Part shown: positions 33,330 through 41,182 of the stretch, in pieces | Position numbering within the stretch: the stretch's first letter is position 1 | Layout: every line of letters begins with the position of its first letter | Assembly: GCF_037138995.1 (NCBI RefSeq) | Contig: NZ_JBAXHI010000008.1 | Location: 67,742 to 131,741 of the forward strand | Origin: Chlorohelix sp037138995 | Lineage (GTDB): Bacteria > Chloroflexota > Chloroflexia > Chloroheliales > Chloroheliaceae | DNA: 64,000 bases | Direction of reading: 5' to 3' | Translations under genes and position numbers: made by a program | Notes under the pieces: model-generated | Seen by the model: only the letters and a program-made list of their open reading frames with translations | What the model was told of the DNA's origin: nothing | Database searches by the model: none

Positions 33330-33460
33330 TGTTTATATTCGCATTATTACGAAAAGTTTGACGGTTTCAAGCAAGCCATTAGCGAGTGTTTAAGCCAGAC
33401 CACTGGTACCCACCAAACTGCCTTAGATAAGCTGTTAGTCCTAAAGTTTCAGACCCTTGA
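33330..33460 (+). pseudogene. C-terminal remnant of an IS630-family transposase
   Basis: A reading frame without a start encodes YSHYYEKFDGFKQAISECL, then TALDKLLVLKFQTLE. This is the pattern that closes many IS630-type DDE transposases (YYEKFxxFxxAI...ELxxLLTxxFQ). An in-frame stop lies just upstream, and everything N-terminal, including the DDE residues, is gone. The open frame runs on by chance into the methyltransferase 3' end. It neighbours a TA-bounded MITE. Confidence 0.65.
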
Positions 33461-33514
33461 AAGCCCAATCTATGATAGTTATAGCCAAATAAACGGCTGG
33501 CTATTTTCTATCGT

Positions 33515-34147
33515 TTATTTTTTGCCCTTTACATATGCCAATAACAGTCGTCCGGTGGAATCACATTCCACTTCCTGATAACCAGTCTGCTTCATCAGAA
33601 CTGCATAATTTCTAACATCTGTTTGCGGCATAGTGTGGTTGCTCAGGACATGCTTGAAAAGACCGCCAACTACTGGTAAGGAAGGCATGTCGAAATCCAC
33701 CACCAAGCACTTGCCTCCCGGTTTTAGCACCCTTTGTATTTCGTTCAACGCCTGAAGTTTTAGATCTCCCGGCAAATGGTGGAAAACCAACCGGCTAATT
33801 ACTACATCAAAGGTGGCATCCGCGAAAGGTAATTCTTGCGCGTAAGCTACCTGAAATCCCACTTCTACCCCTTTTTCAGCCGCCTTTTTGTTTGCTAATT
33901 CTATCATCTCTGGGGCAGCATCAATCCCGAATACCTTACCGGTTTTACCGACATTAGCTTTAGCATTTAAGGTGAGATTACCAGGACCACACCCCAAATC
34001 TAATACTGTATCACCTGCTTTGATTTCAGCTAGTTCGATAACCCTTCCTTCGCTTCCTCTCAACAAGTGACCGAAAATCGCGTCATAGCGTTTAGACCAT
34101 CGAACAAGGTTGCCTTTCGAAGCTTTTTCATGGGTATGTGCAATCAT
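33515..34147 (-). CDS. Class I SAM-dependent methyltransferase
   Basis: The 210-residue protein has a Rossmann methyltransferase fold: motif I DTVLDLGCGPGNLTL near residue 45, the acidic loop KVFGIDAAPEMIELA, VSRLVFHHLPGDLKLQALNEI, and KPGGKCLVVDFD. It resembles the UbiE/Methyltransf_11 group, but the substrate is unknown. The ATG at 34147 has AGAGGA six bases upstream, while the longer frame has none. It is divergent from a TetR-family regulator with shared operator-like repeats, so it is probably the target of that regulator and may belong to a small stress or resistance function. Confidence 0.88.
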   Translation of the reverse strand: MIAHTHEKASKGNLVRWSKRYDAIFGHLLRGSEGRVIELAEIKAGDTVLDLGCGPGNLTLNAKANVGKTGKVFGIDAAPEMIELANKKAAEKGVEVGFQVAYAQELPFADATFDVVISRLVFHHLPGDLKLQALNEIQRVLKPGGKCLVVDFDMPSLPVVGGLFKHVLSNHTMPQTDVRNYAVLMKQTGYQEVECDSTGRLLLAYVKGKK

Positions 34148-34174
34148 GGAAATCCTCTTTCTCTTATCTGGTAC

Positions 34175-34265
34175 ACTATAGCCGATATTGAACAAGATGT
34201 TCACTTATTATATAATCCTAATTAGCCAATTATGCAACAATCAATTTTGTAAGATTTGTTCAATA
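34175..34265. promoter_or_regulatory. Shared divergent promoter and TetR-type operator
   Basis: For the TetR gene, TTGAAC (34189-34194) and TATAAT (34211-34216) are spaced by 16 bases. The palindrome TGAACAAGATGTTCA (34189-34203) covers that -35 box and also lies between the likely methyltransferase promoter boxes (TATAGT at 34180-34175, minus strand). A third matching half, TTGTTCAATA at 34256-34265, is the exact inverse of TATTGAACAA at 34186-34195. Binding would repress both genes. Confidence 0.6.
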
Positions 34266-34288
34266 CTGAATGGTGGAAATGAAATTGT

Positions 34289-34885
34289 ATGGAAATTAAA
34301 ACAACTCAGATCGAAAAAGCCCACAAATCAGCAGATCGGCGAATCCAACGAACTCGGCAACTATTACAAGACGCGCTAATTTCACTTATTCAGGAAAAGG
34401 ATTACGATGAGATAACCGTTCAGGATTTGATTGACCAAGCCAATGTGGGGCGCTCTACCTTCTATTCCCACTTTCTGGATAAGGATGAATTACTGATGAG
34501 CGGGCTTGAAAAGTTACGAACTAGCTTTGAGGAGCAGCACCAGAAACTGGGGTTGGAAGTGGGATTGAAAGACCCTGAAATGCAGATAAGCCTTGCTTTT
34601 TTCAAACACGCTCAAAGTCACTACGCGCTTTACAAGGCGGTAGTGGGAAAACGAAGCGGTTCTGTGATTACCAAAATTTTCTATGAATACCTGAAAGAAA
34701 TGTTCAGTGGGTATTTAGCAAACAATGAGTCACAGGAGGAAGTGCCAGTAGAACTGATGGTGCAATTCCTTGCGAGTTCGCTCATGGCACTATTAACGTG
34801 GTGGTTCGACAATGACCTACCCTACTCCGCTGAACAAATGAATAACTGGTATCATCGTTTGGTAGGACAGTTTTTGGTGCAGTGA
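34289..34885 (+). CDS. TetR/AcrR-family transcriptional regulator
   Basis: The 198-residue protein has the N-terminal TetR helix-turn-helix: RRIQRTRQLLQDALISLIQEKDYDEITVQDL in outline, then IDQANVGRSTFYSHFLDKDELL at about 50-70. The C-terminal ligand-binding part (MVQFLASSLMALLTWWFDND) matches the TetR_C group found in Bacillus-type regulators such as YcdC/DhaS relatives. It is divergent from the methyltransferase, with palindromic sites covering its own -35 box. Autorepression released by a ligand is the likely mode. Confidence 0.9.
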   Translation: MEIKTTQIEKAHKSADRRIQRTRQLLQDALISLIQEKDYDEITVQDLIDQANVGRSTFYSHFLDKDELLMSGLEKLRTSFEEQHQKLGLEVGLKDPEMQISLAFFKHAQSHYALYKAVVGKRSGSVITKIFYEYLKEMFSGYLANNESQEEVPVELMVQFLASSLMALLTWWFDNDLPYSAEQMNNWYHRLVGQFLVQ

Positions 34886-34979
34886 TTACTCCACAGCTAT
34901 TAGGTTATATAGGTTTGGTAAATACGCCGTTTTAGGGTGTACAGCCTTCAAACTAGCCAATAAGGGCTAAAAATATTAT

Positions 34980-35078
34980 GTAGGGAAAATGCGTTTAGTT
35001 GAGACTTCTCGCAAAGAGATACAGCAAGTGTGTCAATTTAAAGTAATGTCTGGTTCAGGGTAAGGGCATGGCATCTAT
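34980..35078 (+). mobile_element. Solo insertion-sequence end, copy C
   Basis: It begins GTAGGGAAAATGCGTTTAGTT, the terminal repeat of the MITE-like element at 33100, and continues for about 100 bases closely similar to 28336-28441 in the same orientation. No opposite end is seen. The rest of the gap 34886-35292 holds only a terminator-like hairpin; a 62-codon minus-strand frame at 35055-35243 has no support. Confidence 0.65.
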
Positions 35079-35158
35079 AGTATTTCCCCTGATTAGCGGA
35101 TTAACTTTGGGGACGGCTACTATCGAGGAATAACCCTTACTTGCAACAGGGCAGCTGC

Positions 35159-35185
35159 AAAAAAAGGTTTTCGTGCAATAAACCT
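35159..35185 (-). terminator. Probable terminator downstream of the phosphatase gene
   Basis: On the minus strand AGGTTT pairs with AAACCT around a nine-base loop, followed by seven T residues. It lies about 110 bases after the stop at 35293. Confidence 0.5.
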
Positions 35186-35292
35186 GTTGCGCCTGACAGA
35201 GAGGAAGAGGAGAAAGGGTGAGTTCAAATGGACACTCCTGCACCCCCTTTCTGAACTTGCACCAGACCTGAATAGCCTTTAGATTGGTACTG

Positions 35293-36015
35293 TCAATCTT
35301 CTTTTAATAATCCGGCATCGCGAAGATGGCTTAATTCATTGAGAGAAACCAACAGGCGTTGTGGCTTTCCGTCCTGTCCTTTAAAGATACGTAAGAAGGT
35401 TACGGAAGTGTTTCCGCAAGGGAAGAAGAAATCGCGGTTAATACCCAGCACCTCTGAAATATAGATGTTTATTGCGCCCCCATGCGAGAAAACTGCAATT
35501 CGGTCTCCGATATGTGTTAAAGCAAGGCTGTCCATTGCTTCTACAACACGTTTGCGGAAATCGGCGGAGCGTTCTTCCGTATTAACAGCGTCCCAACTGC
35601 CATGTATTGCGGCAATCTGGATAATGCGGTCAAGCCGTTCTCGAAGGGCGGTGGCAGTTTCAGTCGGAGATAAAGTTTCTTCGAGCTTGAATTGAGGTCC
35701 AATGTTAATTTCTCGCACCCCTGCTATAGGGATAATGTCAAGCCCTTGTAAATTGGCGAGCGGGGTAGCGGTTTCGATGGTGCGCCGCAAAGGGCTGCTA
35801 TAGATTGCTTTTAGCTTGATACTTCCCCATCGTTGCGCCAGCGCGTCTGCTTGGGCGCGTCCTTTTGCGCTTAAAGGTTGGTCATCGTAACTACCGCCGG
35901 GAACGACTTCGGCAGGGTCAGGCAGGGCATCGGCATGCCTTATCAGCAATATTTCGGTGGCGTTAGCCCGACTCATAAATGGATTCGAGCCGATGTTTTG
36001 AGAAGTCTCGCTCAT
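35293..36015 (-). CDS. Histidine phosphatase family protein (phosphoglycerate mutase-like)
   Basis: The 240-residue protein has the catalytic motif LLIRHADALPDP near residue 22 (RH with the phospho-accepting His), PLSAKGRAQADALAQRW, and IYSSPLRRTIETATPLA, the conserved Arg loop. The second catalytic His lies in VFSHGGAINIYISEVLG. RHA instead of RHG is a known variant. The substrate may be a phosphosugar, nucleotide or protein and is not determined. The N-terminal 18 residues are unconserved. It stands alone between the copy C mobile end and an acyltransferase-like gene. Confidence 0.88.
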   Translation of the reverse strand: MSETSQNIGSNPFMSRANATEILLIRHADALPDPAEVVPGGSYDDQPLSAKGRAQADALAQRWGSIKLKAIYSSPLRRTIETATPLANLQGLDIIPIAGVREINIGPQFKLEETLSPTETATALRERLDRIIQIAAIHGSWDAVNTEERSADFRKRVVEAMDSLALTHIGDRIAVFSHGGAINIYISEVLGINRDFFFPCGNTSVTFLRIFKGQDGKPQRLLVSLNELSHLRDAGLLKED

Positions 36016-36232
36016 AATTTCCTTTGTTCAAATTTTATGATATGACTAGTTGTCCGATTGCCAGCGTACCGTTTCAGGCTATATGCCCCGCGATTTCCGG
36101 CAAAAGAGAGTTGCCTTTCCAGCGCACCCAAACATAGATTATACCATCGGAAAGTAATACTGCCATAAAAAAAAGGACTTGTTCTGTGTGACAGCGCATT
36201 TCAGTTGCTAAACACGATTTTTCCAGTTCATG

Positions 36233-37018
36233 TTATTCTGCTGCTACTCGGTGAACTTCCTGCCATAGTTTTAATTTATTCGACCATTGTCCCGTCAGTT
36301 CTTGCGGTAAAAGAGCCGCAATGTTCAAGCCAAGCTGCACTTCAAAAAGTTCAGAACGAGCCGACCAGATGAGCGGTTTGCCAATTCGGACATGCCAACC
36401 GCCGTTATGCCACCAAACCCCTACCGGAATTATCGGTAGCCCTAGCGAATTCAGCCATCTGCCTGCGCCGGGTCGGATATTGCCGAATACCAGTCGAGCT
36501 TTTCCTTCCGGGAAGACCAGCGCCGGATTCTGTTTGACGCGCAATTTCCATTCTCGTAGAGCTTTGATGGAGGCGCACTCGTTACCCAAAGTTATCCGCA
36601 CCGCATTTTTGCTCCAACGTTGGTAAGCATAGTTTATCAGTTTTTTTGTAAGGCGTGAGGGTATTGGCGGTTTTTTCTTGCGTTTGGAAGGACGCTGCCC
36701 TACCACTAGGATAAATTCTTCCTTAAATTCCGGGCGAGCCTGTTGTACTACTGCATAGATGGCGGCTATTACATCTAGCGTAATTGCTCCCCGATAGTGG
36801 TTAGCCGTCAATACAAAAGAGCCGACAGTGGGCAGATTTTCTAATCCTTCCACCTGTACTGGCTTATCAACGAGGCGGCGAAAGAAAACTAGGCTTGAAA
36901 GTCGCGGATAAATAATAGTTGCAAGTGTGTACCATACCCAGAAAAGCGCCACGCGCCACCATACTTTCGGTGCATAGTAGGCATGCAAGAAAGCTTTGTC
37001 GTTCGATTTAGCCGTCAT
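36233..37018 (-). CDS. PlsC-like acyltransferase with an atypical catalytic box
   Basis: The 261-residue protein has an N-terminal hydrophobic helix (WWRVALFWVWYTLATIIYP), then QVEGLENLPTVGSFVLTANHYRGAITLDVIA in outline and VFPEGKARLVFGNIRPGAGR, followed by LGLPIIPVGVWW. These correspond to the blocks of 1-acylglycerol-3-phosphate acyltransferases. The catalytic HxxxxD, however, reads HYRGAI, with the next Asp two residues further on, and FPEGTRS is FPEGKAR. It may be a diverged or inactive relative. It is followed closely by no gene; upstream is the Ser/Asp-repeat gene, 10 bases away, on the same strand. Confidence 0.68.
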   Translation of the reverse strand: MTAKSNDKAFLHAYYAPKVWWRVALFWVWYTLATIIYPRLSSLVFFRRLVDKPVQVEGLENLPTVGSFVLTANHYRGAITLDVIAAIYAVVQQARPEFKEEFILVVGQRPSKRKKKPPIPSRLTKKLINYAYQRWSKNAVRITLGNECASIKALREWKLRVKQNPALVFPEGKARLVFGNIRPGAGRWLNSLGLPIIPVGVWWHNGGWHVRIGKPLIWSARSELFEVQLGLNIAALLPQELTGQWSNKLKLWQEVHRVAAE

Positions 37019-37028
37019 ACTTTTTCAG

Positions 37029-37307
37029 CTATTGACCGGGTGGGTTTGGGAAGTTTGGCGGAATATCGCCAAAGTCACCCGGATTTAAATCTTCCGGGTT
37101 TAATCGTTTTTTTGGCTGCGCTGACTGAGCCACAGTATCGCCTCCTCCTCCACTATCCGAACTACTCTCCGCCGAATACGAGGCATCTGAGGAGGTGTCG
37201 CTGCCATCGCTGGAAGCGGAGTCACTATCGCCAGAGTCAGAATCGGAGTCGGAATCATCCAGTAGCAAAGAAATCAATAGCGCGTGTACTCGTAGTAATA
37301 CTTTCAT
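37029..37307 (-). CDS. Ser/Asp-repeat protein of unknown function
   Basis: From ATG 37307 the product is 92 residues: a short basic/hydrophobic head (MKVLLRVHALLISLLL), then about 40 residues of almost pure Ser and Asp (DDSDSDSDSGDSDS...), a glycine run, and a proline-rich tail (GDIPPNFPNPPGQ). The head could act as a signal or membrane anchor. An earlier in-frame ATG at 37361 would overlap the upstream kinase gene. SD-repeat segments are known in surface proteins as flexible or calcium-binding stalks. It lies between the kinase and acyltransferase-like genes, tightly packed on one strand. Confidence 0.5.
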   Translation of the reverse strand: MKVLLRVHALLISLLLDDSDSDSDSGDSDSASSDGSDTSSDASYSAESSSDSGGGGDTVAQSAQPKKRLNPEDLNPGDFGDIPPNFPNPPGQ

Positions 37308-37332
37308 AGTTGTGACATCTTTCTGGATTAAA

Positions 37333-38373
37333 TCAGATTGGCGCTCCTTCGCACACACCACGCGCCCGTTTTGCTAATGCGGGTACGCCTTCATCTAGGG
37401 TTGCGAAGAACGGGTCATCGGTGATACCCAACTTGTGACGTTTGTAACTGCCCTCCAGCACGATAGCCAATTTCCAAATAGCTAAAGCTACATAGAAATT
37501 CAGATTTCCAACTTTGGTGCTGGTCAATTCCGCATAATATTCAACAGCTTGATGGCGGTTCATAAAACCGGGTTGTACCGATATTTGACCCATTTCTAGG
37601 TTAAAGGGAATCGGCGGGTCTCCGGGATTGCTCCAAAACGAAAGTAGATAACCCACATCTGCCAAAGGGTCGCCCAGTGTAGCGAGTTCCCAGTCCAGAA
37701 TTGCGATTATGCTTGCAGGTTGCCCCTTGCCGATTATCACATTATCCAAGCGGTAGTCGCCATGAACCAGTGTAGAAGGAGGAGAGTCGGGAAGATGTTC
37801 CTTAAGCCATTCGCTTACCCAGATTAAATCGGGCAAATCACGGGTATAAGCACCTTCTAGTTGACCGTTCCAACGTTTCAACTGGCGGGCGATATAGCCT
37901 TCTGGTTTGCCCAAATTAGCCAGCCCAACTTTATGATAATCTACCGAGTGTAGTTCTGCCATAGCTCGTACTAATTCCCGTGAAATTTCAAGGCGGGATT
38001 TATCATTATCAAATTCAGACGGCAACTCACCACGAATAACATATCCCTCAACCCGCCTCATCATATAAAAGGGCGCACCGATTACGTTGTTATCCTCACA
38101 AGCTGCAATCGGTTCTGGCACCGGAACGCGGCTATTTTTTAGCCCATTGATAACGCGCCATTCGCGGATGACATCGTGGGCGGTAGGTAGATAGGGTGGT
38201 AGCGGAGGGCGGCGCAAAACAAATTCGTCAGTGCCTCGCTTTACTAGAAATGTGAGGTTTGAATGTCCCTCTCCAATGCGTTGAATTGTAACCGGAGCAT
38301 CTTCACCCCGCACATTGGTTTGCATCCAGAGTCGTAAAGCAAACTCGTCCACCAGAGTTGATAACGTTGTCAT
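37333..38373 (-). CDS. Aminoglycoside-phosphotransferase-fold kinase (ACAD10/11-type)
   Basis: The 346-residue protein has the APH fold: GEGHSNLTFLVKRGTDEFVLRRPP (nucleotide-binding loop and Lys), then the catalytic loop LVHGDYRLDNVII with HGDxxxxN at about 205, and ILDWELATLGDPLADVGYLL with the metal-binding Asp. PFYMMRRVEGYVIRGELP is typical of the subgroup next to acyl-CoA dehydrogenases, where they act on hydroxyacyl-CoA. No acyl-CoA dehydrogenase is adjacent, although an enoyl-CoA hydratase relative lies 6 kb away. It is first of a three-gene run with the Ser/Asp protein and the acyltransferase-like gene. Confidence 0.87.
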   Translation of the reverse strand: MTTLSTLVDEFALRLWMQTNVRGEDAPVTIQRIGEGHSNLTFLVKRGTDEFVLRRPPLPPYLPTAHDVIREWRVINGLKNSRVPVPEPIAACEDNNVIGAPFYMMRRVEGYVIRGELPSEFDNDKSRLEISRELVRAMAELHSVDYHKVGLANLGKPEGYIARQLKRWNGQLEGAYTRDLPDLIWVSEWLKEHLPDSPPSTLVHGDYRLDNVIIGKGQPASIIAILDWELATLGDPLADVGYLLSFWSNPGDPPIPFNLEMGQISVQPGFMNRHQAVEYYAELTSTKVGNLNFYVALAIWKLAIVLEGSYKRHKLGITDDPFFATLDEGVPALAKRARGVCEGAPI

Positions 38374-38544
38374 TTATGGCTTAGCTCCAAAAAATGTGTG
38401 TAGTGATAGCTAAATGTCTTTCTGCTGAATTATAGCATCAACCTTTTTCTTTGAAAAAACTGTTCGTATGTCATAGAATACCTATAGTAAAATATTTCGC
38501 TCAATAAATTTAAATTCGTTTCTTTATAGAAAGAGGAAACCAGA

Positions 38545-41139
38545 TTGGCAAATTACCATGAATTGCTGCCTTCTCATACTTGCAGTCGGATGCTTTCACT
38601 CTACGAGCAGAAGGAAGCGCGAGCGGGAGGCGTAAGACCGTTCCCACTACCGGGCGATAAACCACATTATGCGCCTAACCGTGAGTACGCGCTACAACAT
38701 TTATTTCTGGATATTACAGTGCAATTTGATAACAAAAGTGTGGCAGGTTTGGTACGCACCACCCTTACACCCGTCAATGATGGGTTGGATTCCATAACTT
38801 TCGATTCTGAGCATACTGTAGTTAATAAAGTGTGGCTTGAAGGTGAGAACAAAGCTTTGCTTTTCAGACACGAAGATGCAAAACTTAAAATTGAACTAGG
38901 CAAACCTTGTAAATCGAACGAAGAACTAACGATTGTAATCGAATATGTGGCTTATCCCCGCTGTGGATTATATTTTGTAGCGCCTAGTGAAGCTTATCCC
39001 GATAAAAAGTTACAGGTGTGGTCGCAAGGGCAAGATACCGATAACCACTACTGGTTTCCATGCTACGATGCGCCAAATCAGAAGGCTGTTACCGAAATGC
39101 GGGTTACGGTGCCGGAGAATATGTTCGCTCTGTCAAATGGCGCATTACTTGAGACTAAGCATCACCCTTCTGCCGGAACCAGAACCTACCACTGGAAACA
39201 GGCGATTCCTCATAGCTCTTATCTGATAACGCTGGCAGCAGCAGAGTTTGTAGAAATTCAGGATAATTGGGAGGATATTCCAGTACCCTATTATGTTTTG
39301 CCGGGTGAAGAAGAAAAAGCGCGTGTTTCATTGACCAAAACTCCCCAAATGATGCAATTCTTCTCCGAGAAGGTCGGTCATCGCTACCCCTATGAGAAAT
39401 ATGCCAGTGTTTGTGTCAGCGATTTTATTTTTGGGGGTATGGAGAATACTACTGCTACCACTCTCACTGATACTACTTTGCATGATGAACGCGCCCATCA
39501 GGATTATTCCAGCGACCCCTTGCTGGCGCACGAGTTGGCGCACCAGTGGTTTGGGGATTGGTTGACATGTCGTGATTGGAGTCATGGTTGGTTGAATGAG
39601 GGATTCGCTACCTACTTTGAAGCGCTATGGGCGGAGCATGACCTTGGGCGCGATGAATTTATCTATGAGATGTACCAGAACTCTCAAATTTACTTCTCTG
39701 AAGATACTGGGCATTATCGCCGCCCGATTGTCGCCTATACCTTTAACATGCCGATAGACCTGTTTGACCGCCATCTCTATGAGAAGGGTTCGTTGGTTCT
39801 GCACATGATTCGCTATCTTCTGGGCGATGATTTGTGGTGGAAGACTATCAATTATTATGTGAACAAGCACAAGACCCAAAACGTGATTACCTCCGATTTG
39901 GAACGCGCAATTGAAGAGGCAACCGGCTTTAATCTGCAAGGCTTTTTCGAGCAGTGGGTCTATAAGTCCGGCTATCCTGAGTTCAAGCTGAGCTATAGCT
40001 ATGACGATAAGAGCCAAACTGCAAAATTCAGCGTGGTGCAAACGCAAGAGATTAACGCTGAAACATTGCTGTTCACCTTACCGATGGAAATCGCTTTTAT
40101 AAGTGAAAGCGGCAAGCGTGAGCTATTTAAGGTTGAGCTTGAAGAAAAAGAGCAGACCTTCTATTTCCGCTTAGTTGAAAAACCGCTTTTTGCCAGTTTC
40201 GACCCGGATAACTGGATTCTTAAGACGGTGGACTGGAAACGTTCGGCAGAGCAGTTAATAGCGCAACTTGAGAAGGATACCAATTCATTCGGGCGTATCC
40301 TAGCAGCGCAAGAATTGGGCAAACTGGCAACGCTTGAAGCGGTAAATGCTCTATCAAAGGGTTTGGCAAACGCTACTTTCTGGGCGGTTCGCGCCGAATG
40401 TGCTAAAGCTCTTAGCGTGGCTAAAACTCCTGCTGCCGAAAAAGCGTTGCTGGTAGCGTTGGAGACTGAAAAGCATGCCAAAGTGCGGCGTGCAATTGCT
40501 GTGGGCTTGGGCGAGTTTCGCACCGATGCGGTTGTGCAGGCGCTTACCAAAGTGCTGGAGGGCGACATTACCGATATTGTAGAAGGTTCTGCGGCTGTTG
40601 CGCTTGGTAAGACAAAACAACCTGACGCTTTTGATACGCTTGTAGCGGCTTTATCACGCGATTCGTTTAACCAGATGGTGCGTAACGGTGCGATTAGCGG
40701 GTTGGTAGAATTGAAAGATGCACGCGCCTTGCAGATTGCGCTAGAGTGGACTGCCTACGGGAAGCCTGACCAAAATCGGCAAGCGGCTACGGCTGCTTTG
40801 GGTAAAATTGGCAAAACCCTTAAGGATGCTGAAAAAGAAAAGGTGGTTGAACGGTTAACCGAATTATTGCAAGACCCAAGTTGGCGCACCCGCTTACAAG
40901 CAATTCGAGCGGCGCAAACTCTAGGCGATAACCGACATATTCCCGATCTACAACGGATTGTAGATACTGCGGTAGAAGGGCGAGAGATAAGAATCAGCCG
41001 TGAGGCAATTGCCGCTATTCGTACTGAGTCGGCAAAAGATGACGAGGTCAAGAAGTTGCGTGAAGATTTGGACAAATTGCAAAGTGAGAATAAGGAATTG
41101 CGCGAACGGCTTGAAACACTGGAGTCAAAAATAAAATAA
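38545..41139 (+). CDS. M1-family aminopeptidase with C-terminal HEAT-like repeats
   Basis: The 864-residue zinc aminopeptidase removes N-terminal amino acids from peptides. It has GGMENTTATT (exopeptidase motif), HELAHQWFGD at about residue 329, and NEGFATYFEALWAEH with the third zinc ligand. The family's catalytic Tyr region follows. The N-terminal beta domain has LFLDITVQFDNKSV. After about residue 580 the usual ERAP1-like domain is replaced by repeating helical pairs rich in Ala and Leu (AAQELGKLATLEAVNALSKG, AVGLGEFRTDAVVQALTKV), a HEAT/PBS-lyase-type solenoid. A coiled coil of about 40 residues ends it. It starts with TTG preceded by GAGGAAA. Confidence 0.9.
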   Translation: MANYHELLPSHTCSRMLSLYEQKEARAGGVRPFPLPGDKPHYAPNREYALQHLFLDITVQFDNKSVAGLVRTTLTPVNDGLDSITFDSEHTVVNKVWLEGENKALLFRHEDAKLKIELGKPCKSNEELTIVIEYVAYPRCGLYFVAPSEAYPDKKLQVWSQGQDTDNHYWFPCYDAPNQKAVTEMRVTVPENMFALSNGALLETKHHPSAGTRTYHWKQAIPHSSYLITLAAAEFVEIQDNWEDIPVPYYVLPGEEEKARVSLTKTPQMMQFFSEKVGHRYPYEKYASVCVSDFIFGGMENTTATTLTDTTLHDERAHQDYSSDPLLAHELAHQWFGDWLTCRDWSHGWLNEGFATYFEALWAEHDLGRDEFIYEMYQNSQIYFSEDTGHYRRPIVAYTFNMPIDLFDRHLYEKGSLVLHMIRYLLGDDLWWKTINYYVNKHKTQNVITSDLERAIEEATGFNLQGFFEQWVYKSGYPEFKLSYSYDDKSQTAKFSVVQTQEINAETLLFTLPMEIAFISESGKRELFKVELEEKEQTFYFRLVEKPLFASFDPDNWILKTVDWKRSAEQLIAQLEKDTNSFGRILAAQELGKLATLEAVNALSKGLANATFWAVRAECAKALSVAKTPAAEKALLVALETEKHAKVRRAIAVGLGEFRTDAVVQALTKVLEGDITDIVEGSAAVALGKTKQPDAFDTLVAALSRDSFNQMVRNGAISGLVELKDARALQIALEWTAYGKPDQNRQAATAALGKIGKTLKDAEKEKVVERLTELLQDPSWRTRLQAIRAAQTLGDNRHIPDLQRIVDTAVEGREIRISREAIAAIRTESAKDDEVKKLREDLDKLQSENKELRERLETLESKIK

Positions 41140-41146
41140 TGGGGCA

Positions 41147-41170
41147 AGGGTGCGGAGAGATTCGCACCCT
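41147..41170. terminator. Hairpin between convergent aminopeptidase and ppk1 genes
   Basis: AGGGTGCG and CGCACCCT form a perfect 8-bp stem with an eight-base loop in the 43-base gap between the two stops. Neither side has a T run, so it is a weak or factor-assisted terminator for both strands. Confidence 0.5.
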
Positions 41171-41182
41171 CAATGTTGCTTA

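Noticed and set aside
35055..35243. 62-codon minus-strand frame in the gap before the histidine phosphatase gene
   Set aside because: It overlaps the copy C mobile end and a terminator-like hairpin; the sequence has no protein-like pattern.
36016..36232. 31-codon minus-strand frame in the gap before the phosphatase gene
   Set aside because: No ribosome-binding site and too short to judge; it reads as chance.
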